NCBI GenBank assembly: GCA_024114885.1
Contig: CP099428.1
Coordinates: 1,798,001-1,862,000 of the forward strand
Source: Septoria linicola
Taxonomy: Eukaryota > Ascomycota > Dothideomycetes > Mycosphaerellales > Mycosphaerellaceae
Length of the DNA: 64,000 nucleotides
Direction of reading: 5' to 3'
Below are positions 33,382 through 45,500 of the stretch, piece after piece; position 1 is the first letter of the stretch; each line of letters starts with the position of its first letter. The notes beneath the pieces are model-generated. The model was not told the DNA's origin, did not search any database, and was given only the letters and a program-made list of their open reading frames with translations. The translations under genes and the position numbers were made by a program.

Positions 33382-35394
33382 ATGAGCGAGACAACGAATG
33401 GCAACGGGAAGCCGGTGATTCTGCCAGAAGATGGCAAGCGCAATGTGCTGATTACATCTGCGCTGCCATATGTGAACAACGTTCCTCACTTGGGCAACAT
33501 CATTGGATCAGTCCTCTCCGCAGACGTCTTTTCGCGCTACAGCAAGGCCCGAGGAGTCCCCACGCTGTACATCTGTGGAACAGACGAATACGGCACAGCG
33601 ACAGAGACAAAGGCGATTGAGGAGGGAGTCACACCACAGCAATTATGCGACAAGTACAACAAACTGCACAAGGAAGTCTACGACTGGTTTGAGATCGAGT
33701 TTGACCACTTTGGCCGCACACCGACCCAACAGCAGACGGATATTGCCCAGGACATTTTCACCAAGTTGAACAAGAATGGCTACTTGGAGGAGCAGACCAC
33801 GCAACAGCCATACTGCACACAGCACAACTCTTTCTTGGCAGATCGATTTGTGGAGGGAGAATGCCCGCTTTGTGGCTACAACGATGCGCGAGGTGATCAG
33901 TGTGACAAGTGTGGGCATTTGCTGGACCCGCTCGAGTTGAAGAACCCACGATGTAAGCTTGATGGTGCCACGCCAGAGGTCAGAGAAACGAGACATATCT
34001 ATCTGCAGCTGGACAAACTGCAGGACAAGACGGCAGAGTGGAACAAGAAGAGCCAGGTTGACGGAGTGTGGAGCGACAATGGCATCAACATTACAAATGC
34101 GTGGATCCGTGAAGGTCTCAAGCCTCGCGGTATCACAAGAGACCTGAAATGGGGCACGCCGGTTCCACTGCCTGGCTACGATGACAAGGTCATGTACGTG
34201 TGGTTCGATGCGTGCATTGGCTACGTCTCCATCACTGCCAACTACACAGAGCACTGGGAGAAGTGGTGGCGGAATCCAGACAACGTCCAGTTGTATCAGT
34301 TCATGGGCAAGGACAACGTACCATTCCATACTGTTGTTTTCCCCTCATCGCAGCTGGGTACGGGCGATAAGTGGACTATGCTGAACACTCTGTCTACAAC
34401 CGAGTACCTCAACTACGAGCGCGGCAAGTTCAGCAAGTCGAGGAATATTGGTGTCTTTGGTAACAGCGCCAAGGTAAGTCGAGTATTGGAACTCTTGGTA
34501 AGCACTCACTGATCATCACAGGAAACCGGCCTGTCTCCCGACGTCTGGCGATATTTCCTCCTTCTGCGACGACCAGAGACTTCCGATACAGAATTTGAGT
34601 GGGACGCTTTCATCGCAGCCAACAACAACGAGCTCGTGGCCAACTTCGGCAACTTCGTGAACCGCGTGCTCAAGTTCGTCAACTCTGCCAACTACGACAG
34701 TGTCATCCCAGCATGGCCAAAGGACAGCCTACCTGAGGACGTTTCTGCTGGGCTGAAGAAGCATATCGCAGACACCAACGCAAAGGTCAAGCAGTACATC
34801 ACAGACATGGATGCTGTTCATCTTAAGGCTGGTATCATCACTGCTCGTGAGATCTCGTCTCTTGGCAACCTGCTTCTGCAATCAAATCGTTTGGACAACA
34901 ACCTCTTCACAAATGAGCGGGCCAGATGTGATGCCGTGGTCAACGTCGCAGTTCAGCACATCCACCTGCTTGCTTCACTCATCGCTCCTTACATGCCTCT
35001 CACAACCAAGAGTATCCTATCACAATTACAAGCAGAGCTCTTGATCATCCCAGATGACTGGCAAGCAGAGAGCATTCCAGCTGGCCACAAAATCGGCAAG
35101 GCTGCACACTTATTCAAGAACATTAAGCCAGAGCAAGAACAAGTCTGGAAGGAGATGTTTGGTGGTGACGAGCTGAAGAAGGCTAAGGAGGAGGAAGCGA
35201 AGAAGAAGGCCGCACGAAAAGCTGATAAGGACAAGAAGAAGGCCAAGAAGGCCGCTGAGAGAGCTGCGCAAGCAGATGGAGCTGGTGCAGGTGTCGAGGC
35301 TTCAGCAAAGGACGGCGCAGAGAAGCCTCAAGCTGGTGATGCTGTGCAGGAGGTGACAGAGGGTGTGAAGCAGGCTACACTTCAGACTTCATAG
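33382..35394 (+). CDS. MES1: cytosolic methionyl-tRNA synthetase
   Basis: Exons are 33382-34473 and 34522-35394 with a 48-base intron (GTAAGT...CACAG, phase 0), 654 residues. This class I synthetase charges tRNA-Met. It has the HIGH-type motif PHLGN at 35-39, a Cys knuckle CPLCG...CDKCG near 170-190, YVWFDACIGYVS, and the KMSKS-type loop KFSKS at 349-353, only about eleven residues before the intron. The second exon begins ETGLSPDVWRYFLL and carries the anticodon-binding helical domain. The C-terminus is a Lys/Ala-rich tail (KKAARKADKDKKKAKKA) followed by a mostly acidic end, probably a non-specific tRNA-binding arm. The yeast N-terminal GST-like domain is absent. There is no mitochondrial presequence. 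Confidence 0.95.
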
Positions 35395-35751
35395 CGGCCG
35401 CGCTTGGCTACTTGAGCCAGTTTAAAGGTGGGCGCATGTTGTTTAGCGATCTTGCCGGGTGGTGGTTGCAGGCGTAGAGCGGTGCTCAGCGAGCGATGCA
35501 TGAGTGATGATGAGATGTAGGTGCATGACAATCGGCGCATGGCAGGGAGCAATGGGTCTCACGTACAGTGAGCCACCTGAAGACAGTTCCGCTGAATCCA
35601 ACAGCAGAGAATAATGGAGTCTCGAACACAATCCAATCTCACCGCCCAACCACGAATGGAGCAAGCGTAGGGTACTAATTATTGTACGACTTGAGATAGG
35701 AGCTTAAACTCATTCCAAATTGTCCTCTGCCATTGGAAGACCAGACAAGCA
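35395..35751. other. intergenic, convergent 3' ends
   Basis: Separates the synthetase and the truncated esterase, which converge. Begins with a NotI-like GCGGCCGC at about 35394-35401. Nothing else recognised. Confidence 0.4.
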
Positions 35752-36723
35752 TCATATCGGCACTCTCCTTGCAACACTCTGCCAAAACGCGCATCTCCGC
35801 TGCAGCATATCCGTCGGTCCTGTAGCGAAACCATTACTTCCGATGATCCACTGTTCCCCTCCTTGATTCAGTTCCGGCACAGCAGCTTGGCTTGAGTTGG
35901 TCAGCTTGTAGGCGTTCGGATCGCCAGTCTTGAAGAACGAAGCAAAAGCTCCTGCAAAACCTTCGTAGATAAATAGATTGGTCTTTTGAATGGTGTTGAC
36001 TTGATTCCACTAACCTGAGTGTCAGCAGGTGGTCTCGATGGGATATTGGCGAAGACTTACATAAACAGTGTCGCTGGCGTGCTTTGCTGGATCAATGGTA
36101 TACTGCCCAAAGTATGCATCCTGCCGGCTGGAGTTCGCCATCCATAACGCCGGACAAGTGAGTACCGTATCTCGATAGATCAGGCCTGCTCGGACATAGG
36201 TCGTGTTGTACGTCAGTTCCTCAGCGGTGCCGGAAGGCGGATAGAGAGCGGCGACCCTACTCAACTCGCGCTTCGACAATCCAGGCAGAAATCCTCGTAA
36301 CCACGAGCTGAACGATGCTTCTGAAGAATTGAACCCTCCAGCTGCAGTCGAGTTCTGAAATCCAGGCGGAATGAAGTTCTCTCCCTCGTGAGTGTTGTAC
36401 ATGCTCCATCCCACATCGAGATCCACAGTTCCCTTCGCTGCAGCTTCACTCAGCGGCTCCTTGAGAAACACTCCATCGATCACTGGTGCCCAACTATTCG
36501 ACGAAGTTGTGTAAGTATGCAGCGCACTCACAGCCAAACTCGCCTCCCTCAAGACTTGTACATCCGCCCCTTTCAAGCACTTCAGACTTCCCTGACCAGC
36601 GCATCCAGCCAACTCCGCAAATCGATCGTACAGCTCCTGCGCCTCCGGAGCATCATAAGCGTACGTCTTCGGCCAGAACGGACTACTCGCCAATGCTCGT
36701 TGGACTTGATTAGTATGGATGCC
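35752..36723 (-). pseudogene. carboxylesterase (type B) fragment, N-terminal half missing
   Basis: Minus-strand exons are 36061-36723 and 35752-36009, with a 51-base intron (GTAAGT...TTAG, phase 0). The fragment starts inside the family: TNQVQRALASSPFWPKTYAY, then LYDRFAELAGC. It contains STHEGENF-like acid region (NTHEGENFIPPGF, candidate catalytic Glu) and KHASDTVY (candidate catalytic His), and the usual late block FWQSVARRVPI. The N-terminal part with the oxyanion hole and the GxSxG nucleophile is absent. Reading upstream, a TGA at 36724-36726 is reached within 30 bases of the last homologous residues, and repeat DNA begins just beyond. An active enzyme is not possible from what is here. 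The break coincides with the edge of the transposon block. Confidence 0.75.
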
Positions 36724-36829
36724 TCAGGCACTTTAGCGTGCCAAGAATGTCGACACGCATTCGCAACTCGAGGTTTCCGTAGCTAGTTACTTCTTTACAA
36801 TAATAATCAACTTATTACATTAACTAGTT
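36724..36829. other. junction between esterase fragment and TE1
   Basis: About 100 bases with mixed composition; TpA-rich text starts near 36783. No LTR of TE1 could be identified here. Confidence 0.4.
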
Positions 36830-36875
36830 ATGAGCCCTCGTACTACCGCTCGCAAGAGTAGCGCTATCTAGTATA

Positions 36876-37074
36876 ACAAAAAGACCTTTAATAAGGCGAC
36901 TTAAAGACCTCTAGTAGGCGACTTAAAGACCTTTAATAAGGCGACTTAAAGACCTCTAGTAGGCGACTTAAAGACCTTTAACAAGGCGACTTAAAGACCT
37001 CTAGTAGGCGACTTAAAAAGATCTCTAGTAGGCGACTCTAAGACCTCTAATAAGGCGACTCGAAGACCCTCTAG
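36876..37074 (+). repeat. 45-base in-frame minisatellite (alternating 22- and 23-base units) in TE1 gag
   Basis: About eight units alternate between a 22-base form containing CTCTAGTAGGCGACTT and a 23-base form containing TTTAATAAGGCGACTT. The dimer is 45 bases, so the array stays in frame with ATG 36830 and repeats every 15 codons. Each dimer carries a TAA that is absent (CGA) in the last copy. Confidence 0.8.
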
Positions 37075-40000
37075 GGCACTATATTAAGTACTATATCTAC
37101 TAATACTATTCCCTCTATTAGCTTCAAGCTAAAGGGGTTAGAGAATTAGATCTAATAGGAAGATTCAATTAAATTAGCGCTCTAGGGCGCGAGACTACTC
37201 CGCTATATTAATAGATTACGTACTAAACTACTCGTCTAAAACAAGGACGAGATATAAGAAGCCTTTCAAGACAGGGTAGATAAATAGGTCGTAAGAGACT
37301 AACAAGCACGCCTATATATACTTATATAATACGCTAATCACGTCTACGTTATACTTACTACTCTTAAAACCTCTAAGAAGGTTAGAGAGTAACTCTAAAA
37401 GACCTACGGTTAATAGGGCTTTATACGCGACTTTAGCGACTTCGAAGAGTTCCTAGAATACTACTTTAATAGTAAGGATATTAAGAAGTTTACTAACGAA
37501 TTCAGGCGTAAGGTTAATAACCTAAAGGACACTAAGGCTATCGTTATAGACATATTTATAGCCTACTAGATAATTAGTTTACTTAGTTATTACCTACCGT
37601 TAGAAGCCTTCTATTAGATATAGCGTATATAGCTACGTAATAGGAAGGAACTTATACTCGAGTCGGTTATTACTACCGCTAATAATAAATAGTTTGTACG
37701 TATACGATTAGAGACTACTTTTAATATAGTAAAGCCTATAAAGTAGAATTTAGGAGGTACGAAGAAGTATAATAACTATAGTAAGATTAGCTATATCGTA
37801 GCGGACTACTATAAAGATAAGAATCCTACCCTCTACTACGATAACTATGTCACGACGACTAGTTATATAACGGTAGAATATCGTCGTAGTCTATAGAAGT
37901 AATAATAGAAGAAGTCTACTTAAGGATAGTCTAGAAGTAACTACTTATAACTTAATATAACTACGACTACGGACTCGTAGCGTATATTTATAGCTTTAAC
38001 CGACATTGTCCTTAACGAGTTAATAGTACGCGCTTTATAAGCCGTATTAAGCTCTAACGCTTAGGTAGTCGATTCTAGCGCGATAATATATATAACGTAC
38101 GATAAATCGGTTATTATTAATAGTACGCTATATACTATCTATATTAAGACAGGTAATAGTTATCTTATAGCTACTACGCGCTATACGATTAAGCTACGTA
38201 TTACTAGACAAGATATATAGTTTATAAACGCGTTGTTTGTACTAGGCCTCGTAGCTAACCTGATTTCTATAGAACAACTCTATAATAAGCGTTATTATTA
38301 CTTAACGGAGCTTTAGACGCTTTATACGAGAGGTAGGAACGGTAACATAGTTACTATTATACGCGTTATAAAGCAAGACGGCTTGCTATACTTATAGATT
38401 AATACGCTAGTTTAAACAGCACTTACTAACTTACGTACTTAACCTAGAGTACCCTTAGTAATAGTAGACGAGTAGCACGACCGACTCGGTTACTCTTATT
38501 AATTAATACTCGACAAGATAGCTACTAACGGCTAAATCTATATTATAGGTATAGGCAAGACTACTAACTACTTACTATATCGCTAAGCACTCGCTCAACG
38601 CGTATATAGCCGTATTCTACGTAATAGACCGACTTAAATATATACTATTATCTATATAGACGTAGTTACGGTATTAATACTAGCCTACGACGGCTCTAAG
38701 TATTATACTCTATTTATAGACGTAACTTTACTCTACTAATATGTTTATACGTTACGCTTCAAGTTATCCGTAGCGATATTCTTTAAGTAATACCGTTAGT
38801 ATGTCTAGACTTAACTTAACCTTAGTATTCTAATCTACGTACTCGATAGAGGGCGCGAGTATAGTAGAAACGCGCTATTATAATAGGCTATAGACAACGG
38901 TATTTAACTACGTATTATAGCACTAAACTTATTAACGTAGAATAGACGCGTAGAGGTAAGTAACTACATTATTAGTATAAAGGCGCGTAAGCTTATACTT
39001 ACCGTACGACTCGTAATAAAGTAGTAGCTAGAAGTAGTCTCTACTACGGTCTACCTACTTAATATTACTTACTTATAGACGCTTAATAATACGCTATACG
39101 CTATTGTCGCCTCGTAAGCGGCTATATAGTAATACAAGCCTAGACTTGATTATTTAAGAGCTTACGGTACTACGGCTATTATATATAACTATAATATAGC
39201 TCGAGGCGATAAGTTTGAAGCTCGTAGTAAGGTAGGTTAATTAGTAGGTTATTATAACTACTCTCTCTATCGTATACTTATTAGTAATCGCATTATACGT
39301 ACTAAGGACGTTAAGTTTACCGACACTTTACTCGTTAATAAAGCTATTAACGATATAGAGGAATTTAGCGACTTCTTCTTTCTAAATATAATTAATTAAG
39401 TAAGCGACACTTAACTAGACGACTCTACGCTATAGGCAGATGTCCGTATTATTCTAGAGGCTCCTATATATAACGAGGAGCTACTAAATAACGATATTAA
39501 AGACATTATTAAAGACGTAATAGTCGCTCCTTAATAACTCGAGATCTAACTACTAGTACTACGCTACTCTAACTATACGAGACGACTACTCGCGCACGTT
39601 CGAGACCTATAGAATAGCTATATTACTAGTATGCCGTACGAGGCTATCTACGCGTTTATAGCCTCTATATAGGCTAGTAATAGTTAAGAAATCAAGATAC
39701 CGTAGTCCTATAAGGTAGCTATATTATTACTATAGGTAAAGGAGTAGTATACCGTAGCGGTTAAAGAGATAAAGAGCTTGATAGATAATAATACATAGTA
39801 AGAAGTAGATAAACTAGTAGGTTATAACGTCCTATAAGGACGCTAGGTATTCGCTATTAAGCGTAACGCTTAAGGTAACATTATACGCTATAAAGCACGC
39901 TAGGTTGTACGTAGTTTCATATAACGTGAAGGCATTGATTATAACGAGACCTACGCGCTAGTAGTCAAGCTAGTAATAGTCCGTATACTATTAATATAGA

Positions 40001-40920
40001 TAGTAATAAAGGGTTTGGATTATTAGTAGTTTAACGTAATTACGGCGTTTCTTAATATACTAATTAATAAGCGTAACATCTATATCTAAATGCTGTATAG
40101 TTTTAAGATACGCGGCAAGGTCTACCTACTTAAGAGAGCGCTCTACGGACTTAAGCAATTACCGCTTCTCTAGTACTAAGAACTTAAGAAGTTTATAACT
40201 TCTATCGGCTTTATAGTAATTAGTACTAACATATACGTGTTCCGTAACGACGAGGTTACTATCGCTATTTACGTAGATAACATAATCGCTACGGGTATAA
40301 CTAAGGCGCTTTATACTATAGCGGATTAACTTAGAGACCGCTTTAAGATCTACGAGCTTAGACTAGTATACTACTATCTCGGAATAAACATTGTCTATAG
40401 CTCCAATACTATGTTTATTAGCTAGACTACCTATATAGACCGTCTTAGTAAGAAGTACTAGATCAAGGCTTCCTTACTACTATATATACCGTTATAAGCG
40501 AGGCACGGACTCTATAAGGCTTCTAAGGGCTACTAAGCTACCGCTTTACTTTAGAAGCAATATTAAACAATTATTAGTAAGCTTCTATAGCTAGCTATGA
40601 TTATAAGACTAGACATTGCCTACTATATAGGCTATCTCTCGCGCTATCTCGGAAACCCTACGCTAGAACACCTAGAGGTAGCTATACGCGTTATAAAGTA
40701 CTTAGTCTATAATGCCGGCTATAGTATTACGCTTAGCGGCGACGATAATAACGATAAGCTATTATACTACGTTAACGCGTCTTAGGCCGACGACGTAGAT
40801 AATAGGCGATTAATAGAGGGTTTTATTTTTATACTCGGTAACTTACTAATTCTCTAGAAGTCTAGTAGACAACTAATCGTTACTTGCTCTAGTATAGAAG
40901 CCGAATACGTCTAAATAGTA

Positions 40921-40925
40921 CTCGC
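40921..40925. repeat. target-site duplication of TE2, left copy (CTCGC)
   Basis: CTCGC stands directly before the first LTR base (TATTAAG) and again directly after the other LTR at 53479-53483. Confidence 0.85.
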
Positions 40926-41202
40926 TATTAAGAATGTATCCTAGATAGTTAGTCTAGATATAGACTTCTAAGTATAGTTCTAGATGCCTAAGGCATCTAC
41001 CTAAGGCTTAGTAAGAGGTACATCTTGCTTCTCTTTCTTCTCTTCTTAGATAACTAACTCAATTAACTTTGTATTTGGTTCCTAGCATATTACTACTATA
41101 CTATATATATAAGTTAGTTTAAGATTAATCTCCTATTCTTCTTTACTACGCTATACCCTCCTTAATATTATATAGTATATAATACGCCCTCTACTTTTAA
41201 TA
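40926..41202 (+). repeat. TE2 5' LTR
   Basis: Starts TATTAAG and ends CTTTTAATA, which would be TG...CA before C-to-T change. Matches 53202-53478. Confidence 0.88.
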
Positions 41203-41226
41203 GGTTATAAGCCCGGGTTTATATAC
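41203..41226 (+). promoter_or_regulatory. TE2 primer-binding site, initiator tRNA-Met half type
   Basis: Directly after the 5' LTR reads GGTTATAAGCCCGGGTTT. Its complement contains GGCTTATAACC, one base from the CAT-anticodon loop (GGCTCATAACC) of initiator tRNA-Met. This resembles the internal tRNA-fragment primer of Drosophila copia. The equivalent sites in TE3 (left of 48202) and TE5 (left of 61205) are nearly the same. The tRNA match is from memory. Confidence 0.6.
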
Positions 41227-42224
41227 TAAATAGGAGCAACCTATGTTAGTATAGGTTACTTATATCCCTTATAGTTTATAGAAAACATTTAGAGCCTAGA
41301 AGTTTCCCTAACTATATTACTAACGAAGCTAGTTTATACCTAGTAGTATATAAGTTAGTAAAGATCTCTATAAGACAGTAGTATATTTCTACTTTATTAA
41401 TACCTGCCTAGTTCTCTACTATTACACCTAGTATTACTAGAGTTAGAAGAGGCTACTTAGCCTTCCTACTACCTAGTAATAGAAACTCTACTAAGAGAGA
41501 AAGATCTAAGTCTTAGTAATTTCCTAAATATAAGAAATCCCTATCCCTTAGAGCTAGTCTCCCTACTATAAGAAATTACTCTTCTCTAGAATCCTTAGCT
41601 AGTCTAAAGCATTCTACTAATTATTTATTCTATTTACCTATTTCTATAATAGACTAAGAGGACAAGAAGAGCTAAAGGATTCTAATCCTAGACAGAACTA
41701 ACTAGAAGAGATAGTTTAAGCTATAGATAGATAAGCTAGAAGGGAAGGACTAGTTCTAGGCAATTAGCTAACTAATTATTAGAGGGAACCTATACATAGT
41801 TTAGTAGGATACTAGTCTCTAGATATATATTACTTAGAATCAATACTTCTTAAAAGATAATATAGTATATAGGTTTAGTATTAGATATAGTATTAGTAAA
41901 GATAATAAGATAGAGCTAGAGACATAGTATATTACTATACTAGTAGCTAAGATATAGGTAATTCTCTAGAATAAGTATAATAGAGTCCTAAAGTCCTATA
42001 CTATAGGTCTAATTAAGTAGTTTATTATATTTAGGATATTACCTAATAAGACAATTAGGGAAGTATAGAGACACCTTAGAGGCCTAGGTAAGAGGATTAC
42101 TAAGATTAATCCTTAGGAAGCTTACTACTAGAGCTAAGAGAAAAGGCTAAAATATCTCCTATAGTCCCTACCTATATTATACTAAGTAGCTAAGGATACT
42201 ATTATAACCTAACTATCCTTAGAT

Positions 42225-42229
42225 ATAGA
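42225..42229. repeat. target-site duplication of TE3, left copy (ATAGA)
   Basis: ATAGA flanks TE3 on the left and again at 48481-48485. Confidence 0.85.
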
Positions 42230-42508
42230 TATTAAAAGTAGAGGGCGTGTTGTATATACCACACAATGTCAAGGAGGGTATAGCGTAGTAAAGAAGAATA
42301 GGGGATTAATCTTGAACTGACTTATATATATAGTATAGTAGTAATATACTAGGAACTAAATACAAAGTTGATTTTGTTATTTATCTAAGAAGAGAAGAAA
42401 GAGAAGCAAGATATACCTCTTGCTAAGCCTTAGGTAGATGCCTCAGGTATCTAGAACTATGCTTAGAAGTCTATATCTAGACTAACTATCTAGGATACAT
42501 TCTTAACA
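42230..42508 (-). repeat. TE3 3' LTR
   Basis: Begins TATTAAAAG and ends TCTTAACA on the plus strand, so the minus-strand LTR still starts with TG. Confidence 0.88.
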
Positions 42509-45500
42509 CTCCTACTTATACTATATAGTTAGATCTTTTAACAGATTATCTGTAGCACTTAAATGCTAGTCCTAATCTTGATTAGTTATTAAGTACTTGC
42601 TTTTTAGACTAATAACTAGACAGTACTAACTGTTAATCTAACAAACTTTCTATACTACTATCTCTTATAAAAAGGCAAAAGAAATGCCTTCTATAAGATC
42701 TTCCTCCTCTCTTATATAGGAGTGGATTGTTTAGGATATAGACTATCTAGTAAGTTGCCCCTGTCCTTTCTTATAGCTAATTCTAATAGCTCCCTAGATT
42801 CCCTAATAGTCTTTAGAGTGCACTATTCTTAGCTATAGGGATCTTATATTAAGCTAGGGAGTAGAGTGACTACATACTAGTAGAGGAGATAATAGCTACT
42901 ATAGAGGAGGTCTTTAATATTAACTAGTACTTGGCCTTAGGGGGTGTCTAGTTTAGCTAGGTACTATATAGTAATATTATAGTTAGTAATAGGTCTAACA
43001 TTAGTAAGGGCATTTAAGACTTTATAAAGTCTAACTAAGGAGGAGTCAAGTAACTAAAATCTTTCTTTTAGACTCCTCTTAGTTTAACTCTAAGGCTTAG
43101 AGTTATCTTTTATATATCTCTTATATAAGGTAGAGCTGCCTTATAAACTCCTGAAACTATAGTCTATTCTTTAGCTTAGTGAGACTATCTACTACTATCT
43201 CTTTTATATTCACATATTCTATAGAGATAAGTCTGTTCCACTAGAGCTTTCTTATAGCATTGTATAAGATATTAATATGTTTAGACTTGTTATAAACATG
43301 TAAGTCCTTAACTAGAGTAAGGGCAGCTTGGTTATTACCTTTTAGCTAAATTGGCCTGATTCTAGTAACAGTTTCCTAGTTACTAAGGATCCTTAGTTAG
43401 TAAGAATATTCTCTTACTAACTCTAGGCATCTAAGCTCTCTTAAAAGAGTACTAAGGAACTATAACTGTTTTATATATATACCTATAGCTATGTATTCAG
43501 CTTCTATTATAGATGTGGCTACAGATTTCTGCTTCTTACTTATCTAGGAGATTAGTGTACTATAAAGGAAGAAGACATATCCAAGGATTAAGACTCTATT
43601 AGTCTTGTCTATTACATAGTTAGAGTCTATATATCTAGTAAGAAAGCCTTAACTATTCCTTAAGTATCTTAGACTAAGGTCTAGGTTTGATCTCAAGTAT
43701 CTAGTTAGCTTCTTTAGAGCCTTTATATGTCCTACTATTAGATCACTAATATAGGAGCTTAATCTTCTAAGAGTAAATGAAATGTCTAGTCTTGTAATAG
43801 TTGTAAGCTATATCTATGTTCTAATAATAGATTAGTACTCTTATTTGTTATACCTTTTATTATTTAGTCTAGTAGGCTTCAGACTTTTATAGCTGTCTAT
43901 TAGTAAAAGAGTTAGTAATATAGTCTCTTAACCTATTCCTATCTTAGCTAGGTTCTCTTAGATATAGTACTTCTAGTCAAGTTTCAGCCAGCCTTACTAT
44001 CTGTTTCTTATTAGTCTTATTCTAAGAATCTTGTCTAGTTCTCTAAGATCTTTAATCTTAAAGACCTTACTAAGTTAGTCTTTAAACTAGAGGACATCTT
44101 CTAGTCTCTCTATAGTAATAGGTATGTTATTAATATAGATTAGGATTATTAGGTCTTTCCTTTTCTTATAGATTAGAAGACATAGGTCCACTTCTAATTG
44201 TCTGAATCCTATTCCTTTCAGCTTTGACATATATAGCTGATTCTAGTCTCTTGTAGCTTGCTTTAGCTTATAGAGACTCCTTAGAACTTATAAGACTATA
44301 CTAGTTAGTAGGTCAACACCTAGTAGTAGGATTATATAGATGTCCTTATATAGAGTACTCTCTATAAATACATTGTTTATATCCACTTAGTATAGAACTA
44401 GGTCCTTCTTATAGACTATAGCCATAAATCCTCTTAGAGTATCCTACCTAACTATAGGGGCAAAAGTCTCTATATAGTCTACTCTATACTTTTAGGAGAA
44501 CCCTCTTATAACTAGTCTTGCCTTGAACTTTTTAATAGCTCTACTAAGCTTTCTCTTAACATTAAAGACCTATCTTAAGGTAACTAGGTTAGCCCCTTTT
44601 AGTAGGACTACTATAGTCTAGGTGTTATTACTTACAAGTATATCTAGCTCCTTCTAAATAGCTTCTTACTAGAGATGACTCTACTTAGGATTACTTACTA
44701 CTTCTTTATAGTTCTTTGGGATTAGAACCTCCTATTTGTATATTCCTGCTTCTTTAGTAGCTGAGAATATAATCTCTTTAACTTCCTCTAAGAATTCTAG
44801 GTCTTATAGGATGCCTAGGTTAATAGAGCTTATAGCTAAGAAGAAAGCCTAATACTCTAGGAGCATTTCCTTGTCTAGCTAACTATTCTAATCTAGCTTA
44901 AGCCTGATTGGCTTTAGCTTCTAGTTAAATCTATTAAGTTCTTAGGATGCTTTCCTCTTTCTAAGGGTTTGCCTTAAGGCTATCTACTCCTAATCTACCT
45001 CTATAGTTTCTTAGGTAGAATTCTTAGATTCTTTCTTAACTTTCTCTTAGTCTAGGAATTTTCTATACTCTCCTATATCTTCTAGTAGAGGTAGAAGTTA
45101 TATAAAGAGTTTCTTTCCTTCCTAAACCTATACTAATAGCTAAGGGGGAGGAGGCTTCTACTAGCCTAGACTAGGAGTACCTAGGGTACTCCTACTAGCT
45201 TATAGAGTAGGCTAGCTAATAGTTCTTGGCCTTCTAATAGGTCTTCTTTCTAGAGCTAAACTAGGGAGATTCTTAATCTTGATATTTAAGTCTAATTCTC
45301 TACCTAGCTTATCTTTAAAGAAGATTGTATTAGTATGCTACTTAATAGCCTTTATGTCTGGCTCTTAGAACTTCTATGCCTTTACTATATTATTATAGTA
45401 TCTAACAAATACAGTATCCTTTCCTCTGTTTATTAGTTTGTTACTCCTTGCCTACTAAGGCTATACTCTTGTATCTATATACACTATAGCTCTATATCCC

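Larger units (their letters stand above)
36830..40925 (+). mobile_element. TE1: RIP-damaged Ty1/copia retrotransposon, left part
   Basis: From ATG 36830 a gag-pol frame can be followed through many stops. Landmarks in order are a repeat-bearing N-terminus, a gag block (EDSIKLAL near 37170), a protease-like DSSA near 38071, an integrase region with GREY near 38845, and reverse transcriptase with ALYGLK near 40140. A YVDN box lies at about 40270-40281 in place of YVDD. RNase H has ADDVDNRRLIEGF and SSIEAEYV, reaching the insertion point. The stops are mostly TAG/TAA where Trp or Gln is expected, and CpA/TpG are scarce while CpG is common. TE2 interrupts it after base 40925; 32 more bases survive at 53479-53510. 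Neither LTR was found. Confidence 0.85.

Noticed and set aside
36876..37074. Regular 22-23 base repeats as a possible CRISPR array
   Set aside because: Units are directly adjacent with no unique spacers, in a fungal retrotransposon coding frame.
40597..40785. Intact 62-codon frame reading like reverse transcriptase/RNase H
   Set aside because: A stop-free stretch within damaged TE1 pol, not a separate gene.
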